Part shown: positions 35,834 to 50,800 of the stretch, in pieces | How the letters are laid out: every line of letters begins with the position of its first letter | Numbering within the stretch: position 1 is the stretch's first letter | Assembly (NCBI RefSeq): GCF_031877795.1 | Contig: NC_133932.1 | Location: forward strand, 19,904,180 to 19,968,179 | Length of the DNA stretch: 64,000 nucleotides | Source: Strix aluco | Taxonomy: Eukaryota; Chordata; Aves; Strigiformes; Strigidae | Reading direction: 5' to 3' | Program-made: the position numbers and the translations under genes | The notes under the pieces: model-generated | What the model was told of the DNA's origin: nothing | Databases searched by the model: none | The model's input: only the letters and a program-made list of their open reading frames with translations

Positions 35834-38800
35834 GTAGGGCCGCGGCCGGGGGCGCGGGCGGCCCCGACGTGCCCGTGCCGTGCCCGGCGGGCTCTACGTC
35901 TTTAGGGCGAAAACGGGAGGTTTGGGGAAATGCCCTGGCAGGCTGCGGGAGGGCAGCTGCGGAAGGAGCCGGCGTGCGGCGGAGTGGGCTGGGATGGGGG
36001 GTCTTTTCGGGGGCGTCCCGCGGTGTAGTTTGCGGAGACTTCGCGGCAAGGGCTGGTGCTGTTGGGGACGGGGGGAGGCGGCCGGCGCCTCCCGCCTGCC
36101 CAGGGGGGCCGTGGGGGAAGGTTCGAGGGGCCCCCGGCGCTTCTCTCGGCGGGGGGCGGGGGGGGCGCTTGAGCCACCGTTTGCCGCGGGGCGGGGAGAG
36201 GAGGTGGTGGCGGGGAAGGTGGGAGCCGGACCGGGGAGGCAGCAGGAGCGCGGGAGGCGGGCCGGGGTGGCCTTGGCCGCGGTGCAGGGGGGGATGGCGA
36301 CAACCCTCGGCTCCCCCCACCCGCCCACGCCGGACCGGGAACAATTGGAGGAACTTCTTTCCCGGTGCACTGGCCGCACACGCCGTCTAACAGAGGTGTG
36401 AGAGGAGGGGGCTGCTCTGCCTCTGCCCCGGCTTCCAGGGGGGCAGGGTCCGGCCTTCCCGGAGGTGGTGCAGCTGTGCCCAGGCCTTTGTGAGCAATGC
36501 AGGACGGGGACTGCCTCCCCCAGCGCGGCTCGCCGCCCGGCCGGCTCGCAAAGAGGTCGGGCAAGCCCTCCCTAAGCAAGGGGGAGGGGAGCCGGAGAGG
36601 ACAGCGGAGAGAGCTCAGCGATGGGGAAAGGGCAGGGGGAACAAGCTGAAAAGGGGCTGGCTCTGAGAGCTGGACAGCGAGGAAAGGAGAGGCTAGGGAT
36701 TCCAGCGAAATGAGAGCGGCAGGGCAGCCGGGAATCAGGGAGAAAGAGGGAGCCCTGTCAGGTCAGCGGCAGGATCTGCCTCCTCGGAGCCGGTGCAGCA
36801 CCCAGGCACAGGCAGGAGCAGGAGGCTTTAAGAAAAGCGGCGGCGGGCTGACTTAGCCAGGCAGGCTGGTTACAGGCTGAAAGAAGAAACCGACACACTT
36901 GGGTTAAGTGGCATATATTTCCCATCGCCACCAATGTATCCCACAAAAAAGACCTCAGGCTCTTCTCTCTTCCTATTCAGATTTAGGATTCACAAGCAGT
37001 AAATTTGGCTTTTAGTCATAACACCTCTCTCCCACCATCCACCCACCCACCCTCCCCTTTCCTTGCTTTTTCACTCTGAGTCATCTTCAACACCGGTGCC
37101 TGCCTACTGCTCCCTTCCAGGGTTTCACGGCCTCATCTGGGGCTTCGGCAGCTTCCAGCTCATCCTCCCTCTTTGCTTCTCTCCCTCCTTCCCTCCCTGC
37201 CATTTGGCTGCTTCTGAACATATCCCGCTTCACTGAGTTGGTCTGGAGTGCCAGCGCACCCACAACTACCACTCCTTTCCTACTAGCCATAGTAGTATGC
37301 TGATAAATAGCATGCAGGGACTGCTAAAGGAGTACAGGGTGTAGATAAACATGACATTACATTCCTCCCTCTTTTTAAAGAGCTTCTTTATCTGGACATG
37401 TCTGGCTAGATCAGGACTTTTCCATCAAGCTGAAAAGCTGGGCTGTTGACACCTTTCTCCCTCCATTAAGGGTGGTTCATGATTACTGGCAGCGACCGCA
37501 GTTTGGAGCCTGCAAGGTCTGCAGAGAGAGAGGTACCGCCGCAGTAGGAAGACCTTCCAGTCTCCTTTAGTCCTGGCTTTCGAGACAGGACTGCCTGCCG
37601 CTGGTGCTGTCGACCGCTGGCAGGCAAAGGCTTCCGGCAGGCAACAGGTTAGCCGTAGCCGTGTGCTGAGAGATGGAGGCAGCCGCTGTCAGCTTGCTCC
37701 CCTCCAGCCTCCCGGCCGCTGCCGCCCAGCGATAGAGCAGGCGCTGCTGTCCTTTTCCATGGCTGAGAGAAAGCAAATAAGCAAAGGTGTGTGAGTGAGT
37801 GTGAGCGTGTACGTGTGTGCGTGTGCACAGAAAAGGGAGAGAGGCTAGCAAACATGGATTCAAGATTTTCCTCTCCCCAGTGACTGTGCAAAGGAATGAA
37901 AGGTCTGCATCAAGGTAAGGAGCCCTAATCCAGCCAGAGTGGTACACTCCACTCTGGGAAAGAGAAGTGGGGGTTGGGAGGTGGAGGGGCCAGGGTAAGA
38001 GACAGAGTGCAAGATGGGGAGGAAGCAGGGAGACAAAAGGGAGCAAGAAAGGGAGAGAGGCTCTCACCCCCTTCTCTCCCCTCCTCCCTCCTCGAGGTGG
38101 GCTGAGAAATTTCTAATCGGCACTTGCAGTTCCTTTCCTCCAAGCAATAATTCCTCTCTGTCCTTTGTTTGTTTTTAATTTTTGGCTCTTGCATTTATCG
38201 TTTGTTTGGTTTTGTGCATTGTGACTTCTTAGTGCAGTTTCAAAAAATCCTGTGTGAGGTACAGTGGATTTGGTTAGGCTTCTCCCTGTCCTGCTCTCCC
38301 ACGTGCCTAAAGCTAGTGTTTTAATAACAACAGCAAAAGGATGAAGAGCAGGTCATCCTTTATTCCTTCCTGTGAAGTGACATGGGTTAGGTTATGTGTG
38401 GGACTCTGTTCTCATGCTAGAGAAAGAAGATACAGTTTGTCAAGTATCCTTAAGCCTCTGTGTAAAGCTGGTTCTTGTAAACTACCAAGAGGAGCTTGAT
38501 TCTGGAATGAATCCTCTCCTCATGTTTACCATTATTCTTATAAATGATGTAATTCCTAATGCATTTAAAACTAGTGAGAAGGGTTGCACTGGAGACTGAA
38601 CTCCAGTTTTACCTACAGAACAAGCAGAGCACATTTTTTTCCTGCCTCATGACTCAGGCGGAGCTTGGAAAGATTACAGTTAGAAGACTGTCCACATTGA
38701 AATGTGATCTTCTCCCCCTGCTAAGTAATTTCTCACCAGTAATTTAGCACTCAGTACCTGTTTACTCTCCCTGTGCAGAAGAACCACTGCAATGTTATGG

Positions 38801-41800
38801 TATATACAAAGGCAGGTAGATTTACTACCTCTGCTTTCCCAGCCACAGTTTAGGAGGGCAGGCAGAGGGGGTGTGCTGGAGCACAGTTGTGCTTTGCTGT
38901 TTCCTGGCCAACTGAGCAGACTTCTTGGGAAGGCAGGGAAATGTATGGACTGTTTTATCTGCCTTGATTTAAAGTATTCATCTGACTTCTTTTGATTGGC
39001 TGTACACAGCATAAGCTTAGTTTAACTGGGAAGAAATCTCACATTCTTCTTACTTTTTATTCCTGTGAGGTCACCTTGAGTGGGACTGGCACCAGTGGAA
39101 ATCCCAATGCCATCCCAAGGACAGGTGTTATGGCTTCCTGTTACAAGACTTAGAGAGACTCTTCCCTTTTCCTTTGCTGAGAGCAGCCCTGAGGAGAAGG
39201 ACTTGGGGATATTATTGGATGGAAAACTGACTATGAGCCAGCAATGTGCGCTCACAGCCCAGAAAGCCAACCACATCCTGGGCTGCATCAAGCGAAGTGT
39301 GGCCAGCAGGGTGAGGGAGGGGAATTTTCCCTCTCTACTCCTCTCTTATGAGACCCCACCTGCAGTGCTGTGTCCAGCTCTGGGGCCCCCAACACCAGAA
39401 GGACATGGACCTGCTCGTGTGAGTCCAGAGGAGGACACAAACATGCTCAGGGGGCTGGAGCACCACCCCTGTGAGGACAGGCTGAGAGAGTTGGGGTTGT
39501 TCAGCCTGGAGAAGAGAAGACTTGGGGAGACCTTATAGCGGCCTTTCCAGTACTTAAAGGGGGCTACAGGAAAGGTGGGGAGGGACTCTTGATCAGGGAG
39601 TGTAGGGATAGGATGAGGGGTAACAGTTTTAAACTGAAAGAGGGTCGATTTAGATTAGAGATAAGGAAGAAATTCTTTCCTGTGAGGGTGGTGAGACACT
39701 GGCACAGGTTGCCCAGAGAAGCTGTGGCTGCCCCTTCCCTGGCAGTGTTCAAGGCCAGGTTGGACGGGGCTTTGAGCAACCTGGTCTAGTGGAAGGTGTC
39801 CCTGCCCATGGCAGGGGGGCTGGAACTAGATGGGCTTTAAGGTCCCTTCCAACCCAAACCATTCTATGATTCTATGATGCGTTCTCAGGTTTCTGGTGGT
39901 GATCAGTTACTGAGTTCTGGGAATGATTTGTGGGATGCTGCACCAAGGCTATAAACCAGGAGCTATCTGAAAATTGTAACAGCTTTCAGACAGTAATAAG
40001 ACAGGGTGGATTTGATGTGGTGGCCAAAGCTGAGATAATTCATGTGAAAACATCCAGGGTGACCTTTGTGAATGTGTGAAAGGGGTGGGTCATAAGAGAG
40101 TGAGATGAGCAAAGGGAAGCTGGTGAAGAGGGACCAATACCTAGAAAAGCCCATGAAATGTCCTGAGCTCTTGTGAAAGGCACTTATGTAGTCCTTGCTA
40201 TTTCAGGGCTATGTACTTCCCTAAAGATGTCAGGAGTGTGGAGAGCCTAGGGGACAGCATCACAGAGAACAAGGAAGAGCGAGGAATAGTCCAGTGTCTA
40301 CTGCAGTCAGTTTGCAGAGTCCGGGCTGTGTCCTACGTGGAGTGGTTTTGTATTGAGGTTCTGTGCTGTGAGTGCTGGGTGTGCAAGGCCATGCTTTTCT
40401 CCAACTGCTTTGGTTTTGCCTCTTTCCAGGTTAAGCAGTTAGGGAGCTGAAATTCTCAGTTTTGCTATGGAGCTGTAAAAAGCAGTACCGTCCTTTTTCA
40501 CCTCAGCTGCAGCTGACTTATTTAGGCACTGGTTTCTTGCTGGCTAAAAAAGTTGACAGTGGCCATGGAGCTAAGAACATAAGTCTGATAGGAACCAGAC
40601 CAAGACATCCAATTAATTTCCCATAAACCACTCAACACAATCTGATGGTGATGGCTTTTGCTGATAGATTGCATGGATTGGATTTAGTCCAGCATGAGTA
40701 AGCAAGAATCTGTACAACACAATCTCAGTGATCCCACTGGCTCTCCATTCACCTGTTTACACATCTGTTTATCATCTCTGGCTTTCCAGTCTTGAAGCCC
40801 AGATCTTGCACTTCCTGATTCAGGCTTGATCCGCATTTGAAAGTGTGGATGGTGTGCCTGTATTCAGCAGTAGGGGAAAGAACACTTTTAATTGATGCAG
40901 AGTAGCCAAGGCACAAAAAAGAAAGCTATAGCATCCTTTTGCCCAGCAGTTTATTTTGTTTGGGGAAGTGACATAAACTACCCTGGGAGCACCGTCTCTT
41001 ACCAATGAACACGTGCTTTTCTGCCAAAGCCCCTAGGTATAGTCTGGGAGTAGTTTTCCCAGGGTGCCTGGTTCAAGGCCCCAAGGACTTCCCTTATCCT
41101 GTGTGCACAACTGCCACTCCTGTCAATAAAAGTGCATAAAATGGGGGGATATAATTTTTGTAGTTTCATAGCATCAGCTGTACTGCCTCAGGCAAGTGAT
41201 AGTTTGGACCAAATAATTGCAAAGAAAGAGATGTGATGCATGCACGGCTAGGGAGACCCATGCTGACCTGAAGAATAATGTGTGCTGCCTTCTCTTGGAC
41301 TCAAATCTTACGTGCTAGAAGGATGCAGTCTGAGACCTGTTACACTGAACTACAGTATTTGGCTTTGCCATTATTTAGAGGGATTAGTGCTTCAGATCAA
41401 CTTTATTCTAACTAGATGATCTTTAAGCTCCCTTCCAACCCAAACCAAGCTATGATTCTATTCATAAAGGCTAACTTAAGGCTGTGTAGTGAAGCTAAAT
41501 CTTCTTAGGATTCATCTAGCCTCAGGGAGGCATAGGCTCCTCCAGAGGGCAACTGAAAAGCAAGAGCCTAAGTTATCACCTCTCAATTGCCTTCCCTCCT
41601 TACTCATGGAAGGTGCTTATGAAGATCAGGCTCACAAGGCTCAAATGCGCCCTTACAAATATCCCCTCTATAATCACTTCCTGGAATTTTCTTTAATCAC
41701 CACCAAAATGTATTAGTGATAGCTTGTGTGTAATGTTGATTGCATAGTTTGAATGCATAATTGGAGGATAGTTTAGGAAGAGAGTCAGAGAAAGGAGACA

Positions 41801-44800
41801 AATACATACTGCTAATGAGAAACAGACAAAGCCCGTACAATTATATTTCTGAAGTGTGATTATTTTTAAGCTATTTCTCTGGGAGCATATATATACACAT
41901 GCACAGACACACAAAACCATGGATTCTTTTTATTTTCTGAGGGTAAGCGTATCTGGTTTTAAGATGCACTTGATTAATATTTGCGGACCTTTTTTTGCGG
42001 ATTTAGGAGAACAAGAAAGAAGGAAAGCAAAATTGTCATGCAGTCATGAGACTCCCACGAGCTAGATTTTTCTTGTGAAAGTTCAAACATTGTGAAATTC
42101 ACAATGAACAGGTTGCTTCTCTGGAGTACAGGAATTACATTTCCATGATGATTTTGAAATAAGGGCTAATCTTGCTCTGTCTGCATTAGTCAAAACACAG
42201 AGCACAATTGAGTTTCTTTTTAGTCCTACTTGTATGAAACTAGACAAAGAGCTATCACGGCACTGTCACTAAGCTTGTCATCTTTTTTCACATCTCTCTC
42301 TTTTTTTGCTCCTCTATACAATCAGCCCAGAGTTCTGTCCTGTGATATATCTGAGGTTTTTCTTATCTTGGCTAGTCTCTTGAAGATTTTTGAGGTCAGC
42401 AGTTTCATCTTGAGGTTGAGGAAGTCCTAAGCAGACGTCTATAATTCACGTGCATGGACATAACTGGTAGGTGTAAAGCCACTATCGGGCAGTTGAACAT
42501 CCTGTTGGCCTTTTTGATGGATGTTGTTACAGCAGTGACGTACTACATGAATCGATTCCAATCATTTTTTTTGGCAGAGGAAATAACAGGTGTATAATTT
42601 CCCAGTTCAGCCATATATAATTATATATAATTTGACTTAAATAGATCTAGAGTTTCCACTGCTCCAGTCTCTCAATCTGAGGCACTGTGTTGCGCTTAAA
42701 TGCTGTTTCTGGAAAGGATCCGAAAATAATACTTGAAAAGTTAATAAGGAGCTTGGGATAGGATGTAGAAGATGCCAGATAATTTACTGCACATCTCCCA
42801 AATGCTTTTGGGTAGAAAAAAAATTCCTGTGTTTTCCCAAAAGCTGCTTTTCTTTTCTTTTCTCGATACAGACATTCACATGGGGGTAGGGTGGGGAAGG
42901 TTAGTCAGACGAGAATTTGCTAAAGCTCAGCTAATCATTTATTAAAGCAGTGCCTGGCTTGCCAAACTCATTAATCTCATTAACAGGGAAGGAGGGCTAT
43001 GGTGCACGGTTAGCTGAAAGCACTGTATTTACTAAGCGGTGTACTTCGTTCACAGGGGAAAGATTTAAATATTCACTGTGTCACTGTTTTATCCCTGAAG
43101 CTGAAGTAACGTGATGAGTCACTTGATCAGCTCATGTCACGTGCTGGCTTTGGCCACAGACTGCGTGGGGTCAGCCATAGAGTTCCCAGATACAGGTCTG
43201 ACCCAGACCCATTCATTTTTCAAGGTGTTCATTATGTCTCTTGCATTCAGGTGCAGCCCAGGGAGCACGTGTCTCTGGAGAGGAGAGAATAAGACAACGT
43301 CACCACTTGATTCACCTTGAGAAGCAAGTGGTAACATTCTCTTAGTGCCGCATGGCCCCCACATTTCTGCCCCTCTAGTCCCCAGGAACAGGAGACCTGG
43401 CAGTAACGTCCCAGCTGCCACTTCTTGAGTTACCTCTCTGCCTACACCTCGGGAGAGTGGAGGAGCTGCCTTATGCCCCTGCCTCTCCTATGGGAGCATC
43501 TTGTTGGGACTTCAGCTGTGTTTTGTGGTACTCTGGAGAACATCCATGCTTCAGTGTCTGGATTTGGGTCCAGGCACTTCTGGCAAAGCTAATGACATCT
43601 CCTCTGCAACTTCCACATGGCACAGGTGTTGTATGCATAATATAGCATTGCTGTGCAAATGCCATAGCACCCTTGTGTGCTGCAAGCCTTCACATAGTAG
43701 TCCCCAGGGTCAAGTCCTGCCTAGATGTGAAACTCTTTGTTAGTATCAGTGACTGTCTTGCCTCTCTGAAATACGCCTTCCCCTAGGTTCTGTCCATACT
43801 GTGTTTTTATCCCCTGTGTGATTTATAGTTTGGACATTGATAACTTGTTGAAATGAATATTCAGCGTTGATCCAGGCTCTTCACTTTCCTTTGGTTCTGT
43901 CTCCTGATCATGAGATCTCTGCTTGCTCTTGCTTTGTAAGTCCGCAGCTGTCTCCAACTTGACCTTGTCCCTTCATGCCTGCTGCTGTCATACTGTTGAT
44001 GCATTTGTTGCTCTCTGTCTGCTTTAAGCTCCAGTGCTTTAGTCTATGCCTTTTTTTTCCCCATCCTAAAGATATCTCCTGTCATTTCACTTTCTTTTGC
44101 CAACTTCTATCTCCTTTTCATCTCTAGTTTCTGGAGCGGGTGGTTTATTTTTGCTGACTCCATTTCTTCTCATCTCTATATCATTTCGTAATCTTCTGCA
44201 ACCTGGTTCCAGCCCTTTGAAATTATTTTGACCTAGGCTGAGACACCTCTTCAGCTTCTTCCAGCTGAACGTGAGCTTTCTGCTTCCATGATTGTCGTCC
44301 TGCTTGTCCTTCTGCTTCTGATACTTATCCTGATACTTCATCCTTACTCTGTCTGTTTTCTTCTTTCTTGGCATTTGCCTTTCTGTCCTACTGCTTCCTG
44401 ACATCAGGAAGCCTTTCTTTGTTCTCAGTCTTTCATTCCTCCCTAAGCTGTCCCTAAGTCCATCAGTCCCTCCTGATGTCGTGTAACCATCCTCTTCTTC
44501 TCTGGAATGTTTCCTTGTGTCTTGTTCTCTTCTTCACTGTGTGCTGCTCTGGACCTTGGAGTGTACGGTAACTGGGGTAGGGAACTGCCATCATCAGCAC
44601 CTCCCATACTGAAACTGGTTCCCTTTTCTCATCCAAACCTCCACTGTCAGGCCCTGTTGCCCCTCAGCTTCAGAGAGTGCCCCTGGTTACAAACTTCCTC
44701 TTTCTTAGATGTCCCCCTCCTTGCTCCTGGGCTGTTTCTGTGCCTCCACAGACTGGCACATCCCTGCGTGGGAAAGTGTCAGTGTGTGTTTCCAGTGCTC

Positions 44801-47800
44801 TCAATCATTGCTGCCTGCAGCACAAGAGGGAGGGAAGCAATGAAGGCCATGCGGGCATGCGTGGGAGGTTTCGGCCATTCCCCTGCGGGTAGATGGAGTA
44901 CCTCACTCTCCCGAGGGCTCTCTGCTGGCATTGCTCACTGACTCTCATCTTCTCCCTAAGTTACACAAGGATGTGGCAGCAGTCCCGTGCATCTTCTCTG
45001 AGGCCTTTATACATCAGCTCCGGGCTGCAGCTCTCCTGTCAGCTGGTAGATAAACATTACGTGTTGAGATCCATCTCCTCCCTGGGAATGTGAAAAACTT
45101 GAGTGTTTGGGCCATTTTTCTCTACACCTCCCACATGAAGCAATTTCTTTCAGTGCTACATGCCAGCCCTGGCAGGAGCTGTGTGATTTGGACCCACTCC
45201 TTCATGCATCTCTAGAGTTTGGCAGAGCAAGCAGCACTAACTGGGCACTGGTGCACAATGGGCTGGGCCGGGCACTGTGTGCTGCCTGACTTTCAAAGAG
45301 GAGGTGTGATGCCACCGAAAGTGGGAGTGGGGTGACTTACTCTGCATTGGGATTGTTATGAACTCAGGATCTGGCCCCTTGGCTGACCTATTGTAGAAGT
45401 GGAGTATGGCCATCCCTAAAATAACTCTTCCTTATCTGTGAACCTGCCACAGAAGCCGTGAATTGTCACGCCGCTGTGTTAGGGTCTTCACAGAGTGTAA
45501 GGACATTTGAGCCTTCAGCCCCCTCATGCTGTATTTTTCCTTGTGGCTGTAGGCTATGAAAAAAGCAAACTTACTTCTGCTGGCGTCACCCATGCTTACA
45601 TACATTGAGGAGTATTGCACCCTAGCACCTGAAACAGATGGATGTTTTAATTTTATGTACGTGGGGAGAATGATGCTATGATAAAATGCAGTAGCACTTG
45701 AAGCAATGCCAAGGCATATGACACTCATGTTTTTGTCTTTTAGCTGAGGTGGAAGGGTTGCAGGTCACTGTGCCTGAGAAGAAGAAGGTGGCCATGTTGT
45801 TTCAGCCTGCTCTGCTTCGCTGCCATTTCTCTACTTCTTCCACCCAACCAGCTGTGGTACAGTGGAGGTTTAAATCTTACTGCCAGGACCGGATGGGAGA
45901 AGCTTTGGGTATGGCGACTTCTGGTTTACAAACGATGAGCAAGAGGAACCTGGACTGGGATCCCTACCTGGACTGCGTGGACAGCAGGAGGACAGTCCGT
46001 GTCGTGGCCTCCAAACAAGGATCTGCCGTCACTATAGGGGACTTCTATAAGGAAAGAGATGTCAGCATTGTCCACGGTAACTCTCCTACCCCAGTGATGG
46101 TTGGTGGGGGTTGGATTGGACCCTTAGCAGTTTGGGATACTGGAGGTTGGCAGTAACTGTTCAGTTAACTCCCTTAGAAAAGGCTGTTGCAAGGGAGCTG
46201 TTGTGCGTCAGACATTTACGATTCAACCAACCAACCCTAGACCCAAAGGTCGTTTCCTTTAGCACTTCCCTTCATCCGACTCCATGTAGGTCTCCAACCC
46301 TGATATAGAATTCTTTCCCTTTGATGAAGTGGAAGGTCGTTATTCTTGGCTTCTGCATATTATGCTGTATATGGATTTTCCTTAGCAAAGGGGTGCCAGC
46401 AAGGTATGAGTTCAGCCTCTGCAGGCTAGGTTTTTCTTCCTTGCAAACTCTGCTGATTTTTTCCCAGTTCCGAAATACCAAAATTATCCTACACTTCATG
46501 TTTGCTCAACTCTGGTCTTCACCAGCTTACCCTGTCATAAAGCTAAACCCACACAGCCTTGGGCTGTGTGAAGGGAAGAGATTTCCGTGGGGTGAAGTCA
46601 GGTTGGCTGGAGATGGGGGGTGGCAGGGTCCTTAAACTTTTGGTCTGGGAGGCTGCGTGAGAAACCTTGTCCCTCAAAAGTACAAGGCTTCTGCTTGACT
46701 TGGGAGACCACTTAGCCAGAAGTGGAGGCTCCTTGGTGTAGAGAGCATGTGATCAGCCTTAGCAAGGGGAGTGTTTTCCTTTGTCTCCGTGTAACCTCTT
46801 CAGTGGGTGACTGAAGTGTTGTAGAGGAGACGCTGTCTAAGCCCTTCTTGCATGGCAGAAATACTCTTGGGACCCCAGGCCTTAGGTGATAGGAAGGACA
46901 GAGAATGACCTTAGTTAGCCCTTCTGCTCTTGGCATTTGCAGAGTGAGCTGCCTCTACGGCATTACCTGTCTTTCCACTTACAGCCAGAGAGTCCCGAGC
47001 TTGTTGTTTTTTCCTGAATGCTGTGATATTCTGGATAAGGTTAACCCCTCCTCTTAGTAAAGAAATGAAATGGATTTGGGACACGGAGACAGACCCAGTG
47101 CTTTCAACACGTCACTCTTGCTATAGGTGTCGGAGAGAAAGCCTGACTCTTCTTTTTTGCCTTTCAGATGCGGACCTTCAGATTGGGAAGTTGATGTGGG
47201 GAGACAGTGGGCTCTATTACTGCCTTATTATCACACCGGATGATGTGGAGGGCAAGAATGAAGAATCAGTGGAGCTGCTTGTGCTTGGTAAGCCCTTTTG
47301 CCAGATTGCTTTTTCAGCAGATAGCTGATGTATCTTTCCTTCTGCTCTCTTGCTCTCTATACATATCTGTGCACCATATTACTATGGGTGTAAGATCTAT
47401 GTGAAACAGTCTCCTCAGTACCTTCACCATTGCCTTGCACCTTGTGCAGTCATTCACACCTAGGCAAAGTGGGTGGCAAACACTACCAAACCAGAATAGT
47501 AATGTTTACACCCACACTGCTCACACGTTACACAGGCGTAAATGACTACAGAAAGTGCAAGGCTGTGGAAAGTCAGAACCCTTGTTTTTAAGGCATAAAA
47601 CAATAAACTTGCAGCAAAGTGAACACTTGAGACAGAGTTGTAAAAATAGACACCCAGAGGACATGACTTCGCATGCTTTTTGCAGTCTTTTGACGTACCC
47701 TTCGCCCCACTCTTCTGACCCGTGAGGATGTCAAGCACTGTGCTTATCTGCTTAAGTGTGTCACTTTGGGAGGTATTTCTGTTGCCTAATTATACTTGTC

Positions 47801-50800
47801 CAGTTAGAGGTGCAGTTTCACAGTCACCCTCATCAGGTCTAAGCTGGTGCAGCCACTGAAAGGACCTGTCCTCTCTGCAGTATGTATGCTTGGCCCTGTT
47901 TCTGTTAAGCTCCCTTGAGCAGTGTGGTGAGCAATATCAGTTTCTTTCCTATTTGCAGGGTTAGCTTTCAGTGATGGCTTTGAAAATCCAGCTCACTGTA
48001 AAGGCACCCATCCCAGCTAGGGGAGAAAAGCAGAGTGGAATGAGCCTTTCAGGGACGTTTGTTGACACTGCCTTGAGCCAGCTGTAGTACTTCACCACTA
48101 GACTGCCCCAGGAGAGTAAGATGAGTTTTTCCCAACTTACCTTAAGACCTGCTGACACAGGTGTTTGTCTGGTCAGCATGCTTGAGTGGTTCTTGGGTGT
48201 ACAAGTTCTGTACAGCCTGTGAAGGAAATGTTAAAAAGCTTGGGTCTATATGTATAGGTGATATGTAGAGGTGTACAATAGAACATGTCCCTCAAGTGCC
48301 CTTGCTCTCATGGCTAAGATCAGAGTTTAACTGGCATTTATATTTGGAGCTGTTAACCAGATTGAAAGGGTGAGTGACTGTAACAGTGCCATTACCTCCC
48401 CTCCCTCCTTCAGATGTCAGCCAAGCAATGGACAAGTGGCGAATGGGTCCCTCCTGAAAACGGTGTCATACCCCTGTCTAAATCCACAGTGTGACTGTGT
48501 GTCATACGCTAGGTAATAACAGGCCCACGACTGACCTGTGTTAGTTCAGGTGAGGTTATCTCTGCCCGGTGGCAGTTGTAGCTGTTATGTAGCCTCTCCA
48601 GAGGAGCTGTCTGTGGCTGCGTGGTGATGGGCTGCTGAATTTTGTCCCTTCTTCACCTTTCTGTCCAGGATTTGGTGTCTTCCTCTTATGTGTATCTACA
48701 ACTCTGCTCAGACACCAGTGATGAAACAGCACCATGGTAACAGGAAGAATCTGTTTTGCAGTGTGTACAGAAGACTATTGGGGGGAAAACAAAGAAATTC
48801 CCTCCTGAAGCTGACTTGATGATGTCCCTGGCCCGTTCGTTGTGGTTATGTTGGGAGGAGACATGTGGCTTAGGCCGTGTTACCTTGACCGCATCTGCTT
48901 TTCTGTTCACTACAGCCTGTGGGTCTGACCTTGCACTTTATGCAGCACTCTGCTAAGTTTGGCAGCAGCATGAAAGCATACTTGTCGTGGGCATACTTTG
49001 TTCTGCCTCATGCTGTTTGGCACAGCTTGTGTGTATTTCTTTTCCTGGGTAGTGTGTACGGAGGCAACATTCCAGCTTTCGGAGCAATTCCAGGTTACCT
49101 ACCCATTTTCCTTCCTTCCCCTTCCCACCTTAGTCTTTTCCTTCTGCCTTTGCTGGTATTTTTTCTTCCTTTTCCTTTACCTCTCCCCATTGATGGCTAA
49201 AGGAGGAAGCAGCCAGTGGTGAAAATACCATTTCTTAATATTCTGGTGTCTTCTGGGAAATTTTTTATTCCATCCCACTGCTTGGAGGGAGACAGTGAGT
49301 ACCGATGTAGGTTGAAGCGATACCACAGTCCTAGGGGACATGTTGTAAAAGGGTTTTGTTTGCTGTTTTGCTGTTTGCTGCTCTTTGGGGGGAACCCAGA
49401 TTCCCTGTTACACTGGTTGGAGCAGTGGAGGAATAGTGTCTGCGAGAGACACTAAGATTCCCAAAGCATGTTGCTGTTTGCTCCTTGCTGCCAGGGGTCT
49501 TTCAAATATAATTTACAATGCTTATTTTGGGGCTGCTGCATGATTTAAGCATAGATTAGAATTTTGAATAGAGCAGAGGTTCTACCCACTCATGTTATCA
49601 GTGGGGGAAGACAGAAAAATGAGAATGGAAAAGGAAATAGGAAAATATCCCTTCTAGTGGTTTCATATTAATGCAAAGATGAAAGGTGTGTTTAGGTTTG
49701 AGAAAGGTACTTCTGGACAGGGCAGTTTAATATCACATAGAAACCTTGAAAGGTCTGAGAGGCAAAAATGGTAGATACCTGATAGCATCAATAAATTAAT
49801 GGAAATTTTCTTAGCTAAAAGTGGAGGATCTTGCTCTTCTACAGTGAATTGCACCATTAAAAGTTGGTCAAAAGCTGCTTTATGACAACTTGGAGCAAAA
49901 TCCAAAACCTGAGCAAATTATCATAGAATCATAGAATGGTTTGGGTTGGAAGGGACTTTAAAGACCACCTAGTTCCAACCCCCCTGCCACGGGCAGGGAC
50001 ACCTTCCACTAGACCAGGTTGCTCAAAGCCCCGTCCAATCTGGCCTTGAACACTGCCAGGGAGGGGGCAGCCACAGCTTCTCTGGGCAACCTGTGCCAGG
50101 ATTACAGTATTCCTTTTTCCTTAGGGAAACAATCCCAGAGACTTACAGTGAAGTCTAAGTAGCCAGTCAGCCTGGGTCATGATGGGATTGCATGTTGAGT
50201 TTTGTCACCTGGACGTGTCATGTTGACACACGAAGCGGCTGGACAACTTTAGGTAGCATCAGAGCATCCCATGTGCTGTCTTCATTTCAGGCCTATTTCA
50301 GAAAAGCATATAAGCATTTATTTATATCCATTTGTGCTCAGCAAAGCTGATAGGATTTATAAAGCATACCTGATGTTAAGCATGTGCTTAAGTGCTTTGC
50401 TGAAAAGACCATTCAGTAGGTTTTGCTTAGTCAGGGACTTTACCCTCTCTAACGGAATTGCTGCAGGCAAGGTAAGAGGGATAGTAACCTCTGTGCCTCA
50501 GAAACACAGGAGGAGATTGGCTGGTAGTGAACCTTCTGTAGAGTAAGGAGAGATTTGTAATCAAAAAGTACTATTACACTTCTATTAAATATTTGTATTT
50601 TGGTGGCATTTGGAATCTCCAAAGGGGTCTGGCATGCTGGAAACTGTATGAACTCTGCTTCTGCTGCAGCAGAAGCTTAGGAATTCCACAACAGGAGTCA
50701 AGTGATGCTCTCTGCACTCTAGTGTTTTATTAGAAATGTAGAACCCTTTGCTGACATTACAGGTGGGCTAACGAATCCATTTGCAACTTTATAAATTTTT

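Larger units (their letters stand above)
35230..36620 (+). promoter_or_regulatory. ILDR2: ILDR2 CpG island and promoter
   Basis: About 1.4 kb of very high C+G with dense CpG, spanning exon 1 and the start of intron 1. Several overlapping long open frames on both strands are a by-product of this composition and not genes. No TATA box is obvious. Confidence 0.85.
35834..45743 (+). other. ILDR2: ILDR2 intron 1
   Basis: The first ~0.8 kb is the tail of the CpG island. The rest holds a GT-rich microsatellite (37787-37827), one truncated CR1 (39181-39878) and a CR1 3' scrap (41411-41460). No other gene recognised. Confidence 0.7.

Noticed and set aside
35104-36579. Many long overlapping open frames on both strands (up to about 357 codons)
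   Set aside because: They lie in the ILDR2 CpG island, where stop codons are rare. The products are Pro/Arg/Gly/Ala-rich without domains; only the short exon 1 frame is supported.
38500-38600. Possible RT-like [13 protein letters not shown] string on the plus strand
   Set aside because: One weak resemblance to LFNIFINDL with no supporting CR1 sequence on either side.
44087-44404. 105-codon Lys/Arg-rich minus-strand frame
   Set aside because: It is the complement of a pyrimidine-rich intron 1 stretch. The basic composition comes from purine bias and no family is recognised.
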